Assembly (NCBI GenBank): GCA_050694175.1
Contig: JBOGXA010000002.1
Coordinates: 133,945 to 197,944 of the forward strand
Length of the DNA: 64,000 bases
Direction of reading: 5' to 3'
Source: JBOGXA01 sp050694175
GTDB taxonomy: Bacteria > Actinomycetota > CADDZG01 > WHSQ01
This document shows positions 33,525-42,412 of this stretch, piece by piece; position 1 is the stretch's first letter; each line of letters opens with the position of its first letter. The notes beneath the pieces were generated by a model, which made no database searches, was not told the DNA's origin, and saw only the letters and a program-made list of their open reading frames with translations. Made by a program: the position numbers and the translations under genes.

Positions 33525-33719
33525 GATTATGTCTACTTAGCCCCGCAGACGCCCCTCCCCCTCGTCGCCGGCGTCGCCACCTTTGTCTTCTACTACCGGC
33601 GGCGCTCGTCCCCCGATCCCAACGCGACTCCGCCGATCTGGCGCGCCGGAATCGCCTTCGCGGCCGTGTTCGCCGGGCAGCTCGCAGTCCTGGGGATCAT
33701 CGACTGGTTCGCAGGCTGA
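33525..33719 (+). other. Small membrane-protein reading frame without a start codon
   Basis: In this frame the sequence reads DYVYLAPQTPLPLVAGVATF, then a basic stretch FYYRRRSSPDPN, then a hydrophobic helix AGIAFAAVFAGQLAVLGII and stop. The residue pattern looks like a real two-helix membrane protein, but no ATG, GTG or TTG is in frame before it. An ATG at 33529 in the neighbouring frame hits TAG after three codons; a one-base indel would join them. Probably a decayed or frameshifted small gene. The rest of the 300-bp gap 33424-33724 shows nothing else. Confidence 0.35.
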
Positions 33720-33724
33720 AGGGC

Positions 33725-34114
33725 TTACACGCCGGCCGGCCAGTGCTCGACCGTGACCTCGGGCATTGGGAAGTCCTTCGGATTCCCGGTGACCAGTGCC
33801 GCCCCCACTCCCACCGCTGCGGCGGCCACCAGGCAGTCCGCCTGACTGAGAGTGGTCCCGCGGACCGCGAAGTCCCGCCTCCAGGTACCCGCCAACTCAC
33901 CCTCACGACGGCCGAGCGGGGCGACGCGGAGCCCATCGAGCAGAGAGCGCGCCCGATCCTCTTCTTCGGGGCGCAGCCCTCTGGTGACCTCCTCGACGTT
34001 GATCGCGCACACGAACGGGGCCTCGCGCGATCGCCGGAGAGCGAGCAGACGCTGCGCGGCCGCGCGCCCCCGCAGCGCATCGATCAGGACGGTCGTGTCC
34101 AAGAGTAGGGACAT
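33725..34114 (-). CDS. vapC: PIN-domain toxin (VapC-like)
   Basis: 129 residues from ATG 34114. Acidic PIN residues: Asp in LLLDTTVLIDALRG, Glu in VEEVTRGL, Asp in LSQADCLVAAAA and Asp near TGNPKDF. The family cleaves RNA (tRNA or rRNA). It follows the antitoxin gene by 11 bp. The C-terminus MPEVTVEHWPAG is typical of actinobacterial VapC. Confidence 0.88.
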   Translation of the reverse strand: MSLLLDTTVLIDALRGRAAAQRLLALRRSREAPFVCAINVEEVTRGLRPEEEDRARSLLDGLRVAPLGRREGELAGTWRRDFAVRGTTLSQADCLVAAAAVGVGAALVTGNPKDFPMPEVTVEHWPAGV

Positions 34115-34125
34115 GCCGGGGCCCG

Positions 34126-34365
34126 CTACCCCACTCTTCGTGAATCGCCGTGGCGCTGCGCTCGGACCCATGACGCCGGGTCCTCGTCCCATTCATGGCC
34201 CTCGTCGTCGATGGTTCCTATGGCGGCCTCGATGTCGTCCCAGCGACGCTCATCGTCAAGGGCACGCCGGACACTGGCGGCGATGAACGCACTGCGGCGG
34301 CGCCGGCCCACCCGGCGGTCGAGCTCGCGCACGAGCACGTCATCGAGGCTTATGTGTAAACGCAT
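34126..34365 (-). CDS. vapB: RHH antitoxin (VapB-like)
   Basis: 79 residues from ATG 34365 (a GTG two codons up is an alternative). MRLHISLDDVLVRELDRRVGRRRRSAFIAASVRRALD is a ribbon-helix-helix domain, followed by an acidic, Trp-bearing tail (RRWDDIEAAIGTIDDEGHEWDEDPASWVR) that would bind the toxin. It is upstream of the PIN gene, as in typical VapBC operons, and should repress the pair. Confidence 0.85.
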   Translation of the reverse strand: MRLHISLDDVLVRELDRRVGRRRRSAFIAASVRRALDDERRWDDIEAAIGTIDDEGHEWDEDPASWVRAQRHGDSRRVG

Positions 34366-34502
34366 GGCCACATCTTAGCACACAGCACTCGGGCCACATT
34401 CGAACCTGGCGCACGCACGTCGTGTTGAACGCGGCCATCCGTGTAATTGCCCTTCCCGGGCCCCGGCATCCGTGAGCGCGACGAGCGGGGGCCAGAGGTG
34501 CG

Positions 34503-35474
34503 CTAGTTGCCTTTGTGGTCCCCGTGCTCGAAGGCCCGCACCGCCCTCTTCGCCGCCGGAGGGACCCGCCCGCTCTCGTCGGAGACCAGGAACAGTCCTG
34601 CCATCCCGATGTCCGAGTGGCTCTGGATGTGACAGTGGTACATCCACGCGCCCGGCCCGACGTGTTCGCCGGCAACCACCTGAAAACCAAACGAGTCTCC
34701 CGGGCCCTGGGTCTTGTTGTCGATGACCTGTGCCGTGTTGTCCGGGCCCTCGAGCAGGCCCGTTCGGTTGTCGACCCATCTGTGCCCGTGAAGATGGAAG
34801 GTGTGCATGAGCTCGCCGTGGGTGATGATGATGAACTCGACTCGCTCCCCCACCGTCGCCCGGATCGTCGGCGTACCAGGTGCGCGCTTCAAGTTGAACG
34901 TGATGTTGTGCATGACGAGTTGCCTCTTTCGATCAGGCAACGGATCACCCGGGCGCCTGACGATGAGCGCACCGTAGAGGCCGCGGTCGATCCCTCCCGT
35001 GCCGTGCTCGGTGCCCAGGCAGTGATCGTGGTAATGCCAGTAGCCCGCGCTCCCCGGATCAAACGTGCCGTCCGGGCGCGGCCCGGGCCCGTGCGTGCTG
35101 ATGACATACGTGCGGGATTTACCCGGTTGCACGCACGAGTTGTTGAGGCGCGATCCGTCGCTTGCGACCGTGTAATCGAGGCCGTGAGGGTGGAAGCTCA
35201 GTTTCTGCTTCGTGTTGTTGACGAGAACGACCGCGAGGCACTCGCCCTCGGTCATTTCGAGGATCGGGCCCGGGATCCGCCCTTTGCCGGGGTCGCGTGA
35301 ATAGCCGATCTCGTAGCTATTGGGGCGTTTGTACTCCGCGTAGAGGGTCTCGGTGCGATCCGGGCTGTCGCACGCCTGCGGGCGCGGCGCGACCCGTGGG
35401 CTCGCTGTAGTCGGAACCGAGCCGAGCGCGACAAGCCCCACCATCACCGCAACCAGCGCCGCCTTAAATCTCAT
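34503..35474 (-). CDS. Two-domain multicopper oxidase (small laccase type), secreted
   Basis: 323 residues. A signal peptide (RFKAALVAVMVGLVALGSVPTTAS) leads. Copper motifs: SFHPHGLDY, YWHYHDHCLG, HTFHLHGHRW and MYHCHIQSHSDIGMAGLF; the last contains the type 1 Cys and the trinuclear-site His. With only two cupredoxin domains it resembles bacterial two-domain laccases that work as trimers. Oxidation of phenols, metals or copper is possible. It is 29 bp into a 137-bp gap after vapB, and 7 bp before the glycosyltransferase gene. Confidence 0.9.
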   Translation of the reverse strand: MRFKAALVAVMVGLVALGSVPTTASPRVAPRPQACDSPDRTETLYAEYKRPNSYEIGYSRDPGKGRIPGPILEMTEGECLAVVLVNNTKQKLSFHPHGLDYTVASDGSRLNNSCVQPGKSRTYVISTHGPGPRPDGTFDPGSAGYWHYHDHCLGTEHGTGGIDRGLYGALIVRRPGDPLPDRKRQLVMHNITFNLKRAPGTPTIRATVGERVEFIIITHGELMHTFHLHGHRWVDNRTGLLEGPDNTAQVIDNKTQGPGDSFGFQVVAGEHVGPGAWMYHCHIQSHSDIGMAGLFLVSDESGRVPPAAKRAVRAFEHGDHKGN

Positions 35475-35481
35475 TCGAATC

Positions 35482-36654
35482 TCAATAGAACCATGACCCC
35501 GATGTGTACACCACCAACCCGAGCGTCGCGAGTGCCGTGAAGCAAACGAGTACCGCCTCGTGCCGGAGCGGACGACGCGCGGTCGTGGCCGCGAGCAGGA
35601 CGAGGCCCGGGAAGAAAGTCAGCAAGATGCGCGGCACGCTCAGATACCACACGCTCGTCATCAGCGCGGCCAGGAGCCCACCCATGTACACCGCGTACCC
35701 CCACTCGCGGCGCGCGAGGGCCCACACGACGAACACGATGCCCGCGGCCACGCCTATCAGCTCGCCCATGAATGCGAGTTGGAAGTTAGGCTCGAGACGC
35801 GACCCGAATGCCGCTTCCCACGTCGTCGCGAGTGCCTCCCATGGCCACGTCAACCGGCGGTCCCAGCCCTCGCGCTGGTCTATAAAGAATTGGAATGCGT
35901 TGCCCTCGGCGCGTGCCATGTAGGCGCCGTAGGCGACGAGCGGCGACACTGCGACCCCAAGGGCGATCCCTCCCGTCCGGAGGTACCGCCTCATCGGCCG
36001 GTTCCGGCGCAGGAACTCGATCACGAGGCCCACGACCAAGAAGATCCCCGCCGCTCGCGTTGCGACCGCGAGCGCGGCGGGGATCGACGCGGCCAGCGGC
36101 CGGTTGCGGCGCACGTAGTAGAAGGCCGGGACGGCCCCTGCGAGAAACAGGGCCTCGCTGTAGGGGACGACGAGGAAGACCGCGGTCGGGAACAGCACGA
36201 GATACAGAACGGCCCGGCGGCCCGCTCCCCCGCCGGCTTCGTCTTCGGCGAGCCGGTACAGGTAGCCCGCCGCAACGATCGTCGCGGCCGTCGATATCAG
36301 CATCCCGCCGACCACGGGCTGCACGCCCACCCAGTCGAGCGCTCGGATCAGAAGCGGGAACGCGGGAAAAAACGCGGCCGCGTTTGGATCGGTGCGCGGG
36401 TCCGTGTAACCGTAGGTCGCGATTTCAACGAAGTGGCGGACATCCCAGTTGTCCCATAGATCGAGGAACGGCTCGGGTGTTCCCCCCTGCGTGGTGGTCA
36501 GCCAGCTGGCCGCGTACGCGACCACGAAGAACGCCACCCGCACCCCGATGACGATGGCTGTGACCTGCATCCACCGCGACCGTCTCCGGCCCGTGAGTTC
36601 GACGGGAGCCCGTGCAACCACCGAGCGCGGCGCGCTGCGCGCGGTTGCGCGCAT
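35482..36654 (-). CDS. PIG-V-like integral membrane mannosyltransferase
   Basis: 390 residues with about 8-10 membrane helices. Early loop WDNWDVRHFVEIATYGYTDP carries the acidic pair plus H/Y typical of the GT-C family, and FFPAFPLLIRAL follows, as in PIG-V/GPI mannosyltransferase-II relatives. It would use polyprenyl-phosphate-mannose (from Ppm at 31.3 kb) to mannosylate a lipid or protein outside the membrane. Start TTG/ATG choices at the N-terminus are uncertain. It follows gcvPB after 3 bp. Confidence 0.78.
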   Translation of the reverse strand: MRATARSAPRSVVARAPVELTGRRRSRWMQVTAIVIGVRVAFFVVAYAASWLTTTQGGTPEPFLDLWDNWDVRHFVEIATYGYTDPRTDPNAAAFFPAFPLLIRALDWVGVQPVVGGMLISTAATIVAAGYLYRLAEDEAGGGAGRRAVLYLVLFPTAVFLVVPYSEALFLAGAVPAFYYVRRNRPLAASIPAALAVATRAAGIFLVVGLVIEFLRRNRPMRRYLRTGGIALGVAVSPLVAYGAYMARAEGNAFQFFIDQREGWDRRLTWPWEALATTWEAAFGSRLEPNFQLAFMGELIGVAAGIVFVVWALARREWGYAVYMGGLLAALMTSVWYLSVPRILLTFFPGLVLLAATTARRPLRHEAVLVCFTALATLGLVVYTSGSWFY

Positions 36655-36657
36655 GCT

Positions 36658-38154
36658 CTACTCCGCGGTCCAGCGCACTCGCAGGGAGCGCGCGGCGCGC
36701 GCCTCGTCGGGCCTGCGGACGGGCGTCGTCGTCGGAGCATCGTGAAGGAGATCTGGGTCCTCGCGCGCCTCCTCGGCGATCTGGTTCAACGCCAACGCGA
36801 GTCCGTCGATGGTCTCTCTGGATTCGGTTTCCGTTGGCTCCACCATCATCGCTTCGTCGACGTTGAGCGGGAAATACACGGTCGGCGGGTGATACCCGAG
36901 GTCGATGAGTCGCTTGGCCACGTCCATGGCCCGCACCCCGTACTTCTTGAGCGGTTTGGCCGTCGCCACGAACTCGTGCATGCACGTTCCCCCAAATGCA
37001 GCCGGGAATGCATCGGCAACGAGCGTCCGGAGGTAGTTGGCGTTGAGGACGGCTCGCTCCGCTATCCGCTGTAAACCCTCGGGCCCGTTGGAGCGCAGGT
37101 ACGCGTACGCGCGCACGTTGATGCCGAAGTTGCCGTGGAAGGAGTGGATCCGCCCGATCGCGTCGGGCCGGTCGTAGTCCCAGCGCCACACCTCGGCCCC
37201 CTCGTCGAACGCGAGCACGGGCGCCGGCAGGAAGCGCTCCAATCGCTCGGTCACCGCCAGGGGTCCCGAGCCCGGACCCCCTCCCCCATGGGGCGTGGCA
37301 AAAGTCTTGTGCAGGTTCATGTGCACGATGTCGAAGCCCATGTCCCCGGGGCGCACGACACCGACGATCGAGTTGAAGTTCGCGCCGTCGTAGTAGAGAA
37401 GTCCTCCGACCTCGTGGACCGCCGACGCCATCTCCTCGATGTCGCGCTCGAACAGCCCGAGAGTGTTTGGGTTCGTCAGCATCAGCCCGGCGACGTCGTC
37501 GTCCAGCACCGAGCGCAGGGCATCGACGTCGACGAGACCTCGCTTGTCGCTGCGGACTTCCTCGGCCTGGTAGCCGGCGAGGGTGACGCTGGCCGGGTTC
37601 GTCCCGTGGGCGGAGTCCGGGATGATCACGCGCCGGCGGGCATCCCCGTTCGCCGTGTGGTGGGCGCGCATGATCAGCAGGCCGGTCAGCTCGCCCTGGG
37701 CCCCCGCCGCCGGTTGGAAGGTGAGCCGCGCCATTCCCGTCGCCTCGCAGAGCGCCCGCTCGAGCGCCCCGAGAAGCTCGAGAGCACCTCCCACCAGGTC
37801 GTCGGGCGCCATGGGGTGCAGGCGCGCGAACCCCGGCAGCGCGGCAGCGTCCTCAGAGACCTTGGGGTTGTACTTCATCGTGCACGAGCCGAGCGGATAG
37901 GCACCGACGTCGATCGCCCAGTTGCGCTGCGACAGGCGTGTGAAGTGCTGCACGAGGTCGCGTTCGCTCACCTCGGGCAGACGCGGCGGTGTGGTCCGGC
38001 GCAGATCCTGCGGGATGAGCTCGTCGAGCGGAGGCGCGTCCACGTGGGCGTCCGGCAGCGAGTAGGCCCGCCGGCCCGGCCGCGACCGCTCGAAGATCAG
38101 CGGGAACCCGTCGGTGCGCGTGCCCGCCGACGCCTCCAGTGGTCTACCCGTCAT
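36658..38154 (-). CDS. gcvPB: Glycine dehydrogenase (decarboxylating) subunit 2
   Basis: 498 residues from ATG 38154 with an AAGGACAAGAG leader; the frame is open upstream to 38283 but overlaps gcvPA. PLP Lys is in MNLHKTFATPHGGGGPG, with SAHGTNPASVTLAGY and YYDGANFNSIVG before it. Together with gcvPA it forms the P-protein that decarboxylates glycine and passes aminomethyl to GcvH. Split P-proteins are unlike the single long GcvP of mycobacteria. Confidence 0.95.
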   Translation of the reverse strand: MTGRPLEASAGTRTDGFPLIFERSRPGRRAYSLPDAHVDAPPLDELIPQDLRRTTPPRLPEVSERDLVQHFTRLSQRNWAIDVGAYPLGSCTMKYNPKVSEDAAALPGFARLHPMAPDDLVGGALELLGALERALCEATGMARLTFQPAAGAQGELTGLLIMRAHHTANGDARRRVIIPDSAHGTNPASVTLAGYQAEEVRSDKRGLVDVDALRSVLDDDVAGLMLTNPNTLGLFERDIEEMASAVHEVGGLLYYDGANFNSIVGVVRPGDMGFDIVHMNLHKTFATPHGGGGPGSGPLAVTERLERFLPAPVLAFDEGAEVWRWDYDRPDAIGRIHSFHGNFGINVRAYAYLRSNGPEGLQRIAERAVLNANYLRTLVADAFPAAFGGTCMHEFVATAKPLKKYGVRAMDVAKRLIDLGYHPPTVYFPLNVDEAMMVEPTETESRETIDGLALALNQIAEEAREDPDLLHDAPTTTPVRRPDEARAARSLRVRWTAE

Positions 38155-38239
38155 GTTCTCTTGTCCTTCCACGGACACTGCCCCGCGATCGCCCGAGGGA
38201 ATCCCAACTCCGCCCTTGCCGGAGGCATGGCGAATCGCC

Positions 38240-39583
38240 TCATCTCTCCGCCAGCTCCTTCTCGATTGCTTCGCACAGGCCAAGGATGTCGTCCTCGGTG
38301 CGACACTCGGTCACCGCGATCAGGACCGAATCGTCGAGATCGTCGAACCACCTGCCGAGAGGCGGGCCCACGAGATAGCCGCGCCGGGCGAGCGCGGACG
38401 TGAGCTCGGCCCCCGGGATCGGCGTCGTCAGCACGAACTCCTTGATCCGGGGGCCCGGGAACCGGACCCGGCAACCCGGAATCTGACCCAGCCGGTCGGC
38501 TGCGAACGCGGTCCGGCGCACGCACACCTCGCCCAGGTGGGCGAGCCCGGCCGGGCCCAGCCACGACAGGTGCACCGCCGCGGCGATGGCCATGAGCGTC
38601 TGGTTGGTGCACACATTCGAGGTCGCCTTCGCACGCCGGATGTGCTGCTCGCGCGCCTGCAGCGTCAGCACGTAAGCCCGGCGGCCGTCGGCGTCGACCG
38701 TCTCCCCGGCGATGCGGCCCGGCACCTGTCTGACGAAATCGAGCCTCGTCGCGAACAGGCCGACGTACGGTCCCCCGTAGGACAGCGCGTTACCGAGCGT
38801 CGCGCCCTCGCCCACCGCGATGTCGGCCCCGAGCTCCCCCGGCGGCTCGAGCACTCCCATCGCAATCGGATCGGCGACGGCGATCGCGAGCGCGCCGGAA
38901 TCGTGGGCCCGGGCGGCCGCGGCGGCAACGTCCTCGATGGCCCCGAAGAAGTTGGGAGACCCGACCACGAGCGCGGCCGCATTCGACGCATCAACCCCGG
39001 TCCAGTCGATGCGTCCGTCGTCGCCGTATCCGGCGACGGTCACCGCCATCCCTAATGCTGAGGTATAGGTCTTAAGAACCGCCAGGTAGTGAGGGTGCAC
39101 GGTCGCCCCCACGACCACCCGGTCGCGGCGGGTCGTCCGGGCGGCCAGGTTGACCGCCTCGGTGAGGGCGCTGGCGCCGTCGTACAGCGATGCGTTTGCG
39201 ACCTCGAGCCCGTACAGCTCGCACACGAGGGTCTGGAACTCGAAGATCGCCTGCAATACCCCCTGCGAGAGCTCGGGCTGATAGGGCGTGTAGGAGGTGG
39301 AGAACTCGGAGCGCCCCGCGAGCGCGCGCACAACGGCCGGCACATAGTGGTCGTACGCTCCCCCGCCCGCGAAACACACGAGGTCGTGCGCGCCGCGTGA
39401 CCGAGCCGCCAGTGCGCCGAGGTGATCCATGAGTTCCGGCTCGCTGAGCGCCGGCGGCACCTCGAGCGATCGCGTAAGCCGCAGTGCCGAGGGAACCGGC
39501 TCGAACAGCTCGTCGATGGCGGAGAGGCCGAGGACGCCGAGCATGGCGGCGTCGTCGTCGGGCGTGTGCGGCACAAAATCCAC
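38240..39583 (-). CDS. gcvPA: Glycine dehydrogenase (decarboxylating) subunit 1
   Basis: 447 residues from GTG 39583. FVPHTPDDDAAMLGVLGLSAIDELF is the family N-terminus; CFAGGGAYDHYVPAVVRAL and FSTSYTPYQPELSQGVLQAIFEFQT are conserved; the subunit lacks the PLP lysine, as usual. A palindromic AT-rich motif (39606-39617) lies 23 bp before the start. 85 bp separate it from gcvPB. Part of the glycine cleavage system with gcvT and gcvH. Confidence 0.95.
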   Translation of the reverse strand: MDFVPHTPDDDAAMLGVLGLSAIDELFEPVPSALRLTRSLEVPPALSEPELMDHLGALAARSRGAHDLVCFAGGGAYDHYVPAVVRALAGRSEFSTSYTPYQPELSQGVLQAIFEFQTLVCELYGLEVANASLYDGASALTEAVNLAARTTRRDRVVVGATVHPHYLAVLKTYTSALGMAVTVAGYGDDGRIDWTGVDASNAAALVVGSPNFFGAIEDVAAAAARAHDSGALAIAVADPIAMGVLEPPGELGADIAVGEGATLGNALSYGGPYVGLFATRLDFVRQVPGRIAGETVDADGRRAYVLTLQAREQHIRRAKATSNVCTNQTLMAIAAAVHLSWLGPAGLAHLGEVCVRRTAFAADRLGQIPGCRVRFPGPRIKEFVLTTPIPGAELTSALARRGYLVGPPLGRWFDDLDDSVLIAVTECRTEDDILGLCEAIEKELAER

Positions 39584-39605
39584 TGCCCGGCTATCCCCTT
39601 ATCAC

Positions 39606-39617
39606 CTTGTATACAAG
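39606..39617. repeat. AT-rich palindrome, dispersed family (CTTGTATACAAG)
   Basis: Perfect 12-bp palindrome in the 45-bp gap between gcvT and gcvPA, 23 bp upstream of the gcvPA start. It belongs to the CTTGTCKACAAG-like group listed in the findings. Confidence 0.6.
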
Positions 39618-39628
39618 TCCTCTAATCG

Positions 39629-40738
39629 TCAATGCTTGTAGAAGGGCGGCTTCACGATATCGCCTTCGATGCGCCGGCCGCGCGCCTCGACCTCGACCGC
39701 GGCTCCCACCTCCGGCACCGACCCCGCGGGCGCGTACGCGAGCGCGATCCCGGTGCCGAGCGACGGCGAATGGTTCCCGCTGCACACCTCGCCGACACGA
39801 TCGTCCCCGGCCCACACCGCGTGCCCTTGCCGCGGCACCCCCCGGCCCCGGCATCGAATCCCGAAGAGCTTTCGCGCCGGCCCGGCCGCGCGCACCTCCT
39901 CGAGCGCGGCCTTGCCCCGAAAGTCCGTGTCCCACGCAACTACCCACCCGAGCCCGGCCTCGAGCGGATTCGTGGCCCGGTCGAGCTCGTGGCCGTAGAG
40001 CGCGTAGCCCATCTCCAGCCGCAACGTGTCGCGCGCCCCGAGTCCCGCGGGACGGGCTCCGAGATCGACCATCGCGGTCCACGCCTGAGATGCGGTCGCA
40101 GCCGGAGCGTACAGCTCGAAACCGCGCTCCCCCGTGTAGCCCGTGCGGGCCACTATCCCCCGTTCTCCGAACACGTCGAGTGTGCCGAACGAGTGCAGGC
40201 GCAGGTCGGTTGCGCCGCTCGCCGGGAACGCCTTTTCGAACACCTCGAACGACGCCGGGCCCTGCAGCGCAAGGATGGCCCAGCGATCCCAGCAATCGGT
40301 CACGTCGCCGCCCGATGTCTCGATGGCGGCGGCCACGGCCGCGACGTTGGCCGCGTTCGGCACGACCATCCACTCGTCGTCGGAGATGCGGTAGACGAAC
40401 ACATCGTCCAGGCAGCCGCCGTCGTCGGCGAGAACGAGCGAGTAGGTGGCACGCCCCGGCTCGAGCGCCAGGACGTCGGCAGTGAGAGCGTGTTGCAGGG
40501 CCGGCCCTGCGCCCGAGCCCTCGAGCACCAGCTTGCCGAGGTGCGACACGTCGAACAGCCCGACGTGGCTGCGAACTGCCCGGTGCTCGGCAACCACGCC
40601 CTCGTACTGGAGCGGCATCTCCCAGCCCGAGAAGTCCGTGAGGCGCGCGCCGAGGGCGCGATGGACGTCTAAGAGCGGAGTCTGTCTCCGGTCGCCACGC
40701 GCTTCGCCCGATGCATCCACATCCCGACGATAGGACAC
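39629..40738 (-). CDS. gcvT: Aminomethyltransferase (T-protein of glycine cleavage)
   Basis: 369 residues from GTG 40738, right at the stop of the previous gene; a GTG at 40720 is an alternative. TPLLDVHRALGARLTDFSGWEMPLQY is the family N-terminus; LGARDTLRLEMGYALYGHELD and GNHSPSLGTGIALAYAP are conserved folate-domain parts. It transfers the one-carbon unit from aminomethyl-GcvH to tetrahydrofolate. Confidence 0.95.
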   Translation of the reverse strand: MSYRRDVDASGEARGDRRQTPLLDVHRALGARLTDFSGWEMPLQYEGVVAEHRAVRSHVGLFDVSHLGKLVLEGSGAGPALQHALTADVLALEPGRATYSLVLADDGGCLDDVFVYRISDDEWMVVPNAANVAAVAAAIETSGGDVTDCWDRWAILALQGPASFEVFEKAFPASGATDLRLHSFGTLDVFGERGIVARTGYTGERGFELYAPAATASQAWTAMVDLGARPAGLGARDTLRLEMGYALYGHELDRATNPLEAGLGWVVAWDTDFRGKAALEEVRAAGPARKLFGIRCRGRGVPRQGHAVWAGDDRVGEVCSGNHSPSLGTGIALAYAPAGSVPEVGAAVEVEARGRRIEGDIVKPPFYKH

Positions 40739-40739
40739 A

Positions 40740-41207
40740 TCAGCCGGCGAGGGCGGGGCCCAGGAACGGCGGTTCGGCTCCGTCGGGAGCGTCATCCGGG
40801 CCGCCCACAGGGGCCGGCCGTTCTCCGCTCTGGTCGGTTGCAAGCAGCGCCTTCTGCGAGGGCTCCTCGAGCCCGTACTTCACCAGGAGGTTCAGATAGT
40901 CGCGCTGGTACAGGACCTTGCAGCGGACATCCGGGTACAGGGCCATCAGTCGCCGCACCTTGCGGTTCTTCTTCGTGACGAGCTTCTGGTTGAGGGTTGT
41001 GATCTCGATGTAGAGATCGAATTCGGGGAGATAGAAGTCGGGGGTGAAGCGCTGAGTCGGGTTGCCGTCGCGGTCCCATTCGATGTCGAAGCTGGTGGGC
41101 TCGTAGTCCCAGTCGATCTGATAGAAGTCGAGCAGCTTTGCGAACTGCCGCTCGCTGTTGTGCGCGAAGTCGACGACCTCGTGGTCGAGCGGAAGCGGAG
41201 CTCCCAT
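40740..41207 (-). CDS. PD-(D/E)XK-like putative nuclease
   Basis: 155 residues. RFTPDFYLPEFDLYIEITTLNQKLVTKKNRKVR has the layout of a PD-(D/E)XK fold (Asp in TPDF, Glu in YIEIT), but the final Lys of the motif is displaced. NSERQFAKLLDFYQIDW at the start. The tail is Pro/Ala-rich and disordered. It lies in the glycine-cleavage cluster between a MerR gene and gcvT (TGA/GTG overlap). Function unknown. Confidence 0.65.
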   Translation of the reverse strand: MGAPLPLDHEVVDFAHNSERQFAKLLDFYQIDWDYEPTSFDIEWDRDGNPTQRFTPDFYLPEFDLYIEITTLNQKLVTKKNRKVRRLMALYPDVRCKVLYQRDYLNLLVKYGLEEPSQKALLATDQSGERPAPVGGPDDAPDGAEPPFLGPALAG

Positions 41208-41239
41208 CCCGTCTTCCGAGATAACCGGCTCCCCTCGGA

Positions 41240-41752
41240 TCAGCTCCGCCGGGAGGGGAGCCGCGCCCCTCCGCTGCGGGCCCTGCTCGGTGCCGCGGCG
41301 GCACCGGTGCCCGCCGGCTCGGCCTCGTCCGGCGCGGGACGCAGCTCGCGAAGCGTTCCGGCAAGCTGGTCGCGCACCTTGCCCACGGCAACGACCGCGC
41401 CGAGCACTCCTTGGCCCGACCTCAGCAGGTCGATCACCTGTTGATCGTTAGTGCACGCGTATACGCCCGAGCCGTCGGCCACGATCGTCACCTGGGACCA
41501 GTTGTCGTCGAGGTTGTCACGCACGTAGTCGATCGCCTGGCGCACTTTCTGCAGGCTGGCGCCCGCGTCCGTGAGGCTCTTGATGACCTTTAGCTGCAGC
41601 AGGTCGTTGAACGAGTAAAGCCGCTGGCTCCCCGATCCCGTGGCCGCTTGCAGCGACGGGTTCACGAGCCCGGTGCGCGTCCAGTAGTCGAGCTGCCGGT
41701 ACGTGATCCCGACGATCTTGCATGTCTGTGGACCTCTGTAGCCCTCTTCCAC
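41240..41752 (-). CDS. MerR-family regulator (Rv1830-like)
   Basis: 170 residues from GTG 41752 with an AGAGGA site; a longer open frame exists upstream but has no ribosome site. QTCKIVGITYRQLDYWTRTGLVNPSLQ is the MerR HTH, followed by SFNDLLQLKVIKSLTDAGASLQKVRQAIDYVRDNL. C-terminus is Ala/Arg-rich. By position (MerR-BFN-...-GarA-GcvH) it corresponds to mycobacterial Rv1830, a cell-wall and growth regulator. Confidence 0.88.
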   Translation of the reverse strand: MEEGYRGPQTCKIVGITYRQLDYWTRTGLVNPSLQAATGSGSQRLYSFNDLLQLKVIKSLTDAGASLQKVRQAIDYVRDNLDDNWSQVTIVADGSGVYACTNDQQVIDLLRSGQGVLGAVVAVGKVRDQLAGTLRELRPAPDEAEPAGTGAAAAPSRARSGGARLPSRRS

Positions 41753-41906
41753 CTCGTGTCCTCTCTTGCCCCGGAGCCGCGACCGATCCAATGCCGGCGC
41801 GGGAAGTACAAGGACGTAGTTACGCTGGTGAAAAGCGTCGCACGGGGGCGCGCGCCTGTCAACGGAACCTGTGGAAAACCTGGTGGGGACCTTCGGGGGG
41901 CCCGGC

Positions 41907-42386
41907 CTAGCCGCCCCCTGCGAAGTCCTCGGGTGTGACCTGGTCCAGGAACTCCCGGAACTTCTCGACCTCGGCCTCGTCGTCGTCGCGCAGCTCGATG
42001 CCGGCCTGCTCGAGGACCTCCTCGGCGGCAAAAATCGGAGCGCTTATCCGCACGGCGAGGGCGATCGCGTCGCTGGGGCGGGATGAGACCTCGGTGACTT
42101 TTCCGTTGTTCGTCATCCGGATGACCGCAAAGAATGTCTGCTCCACGAGCTCCGAGATCAGGATCCGCTCGACGTTGATGTCGCTCTCGGTGAGGATGTC
42201 GCGCAGGAGATCGTGGGTCATCGGACGGGGGGTCTCGATCCCCTGCAACGCAAACGCGATGGCCGTCGCCTCCACCGCACCGATCCAGATCGGAAGGTAC
42301 CGATCGCCGTCAGTTTCCTTGAGCAAGACAATCGGCTGGTTCGAAGGGAGCTCCACCCGGACCCCCACAAGCGACACCTCTCTCAT
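41907..42386 (-). CDS. BFN-domain (bifunctional nuclease, DUF151) protein
   Basis: 159 residues. VSLVGVRVELPSNQPIVLLKE, RYLPIWIGAVEATAIAFALQGIETPRPMTHDLL and VSSRPSDAIALAVRISAPIFAAEEVLEQAG match the BFN family over nearly the full length. Position matches mycobacterial Rv1829. A nuclease activity has been reported for plant and bacterial members; here inferred only from similarity. Confidence 0.92.
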   Translation of the reverse strand: MREVSLVGVRVELPSNQPIVLLKETDGDRYLPIWIGAVEATAIAFALQGIETPRPMTHDLLRDILTESDINVERILISELVEQTFFAVIRMTNNGKVTEVSSRPSDAIALAVRISAPIFAAEEVLEQAGIELRDDDEAEVEKFREFLDQVTPEDFAGGG

Positions 42387-42412
42387 GAGGCGAGGCTAAC
42401 ACCTCCGCTTTC

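Noticed and set aside
33725..34365. Phage or integrative element around the 32-36 kb accessory genes
   Set aside because: No integrase, att repeats or phage genes; the tRNA gene is at 49 kb without a nearby integrase.
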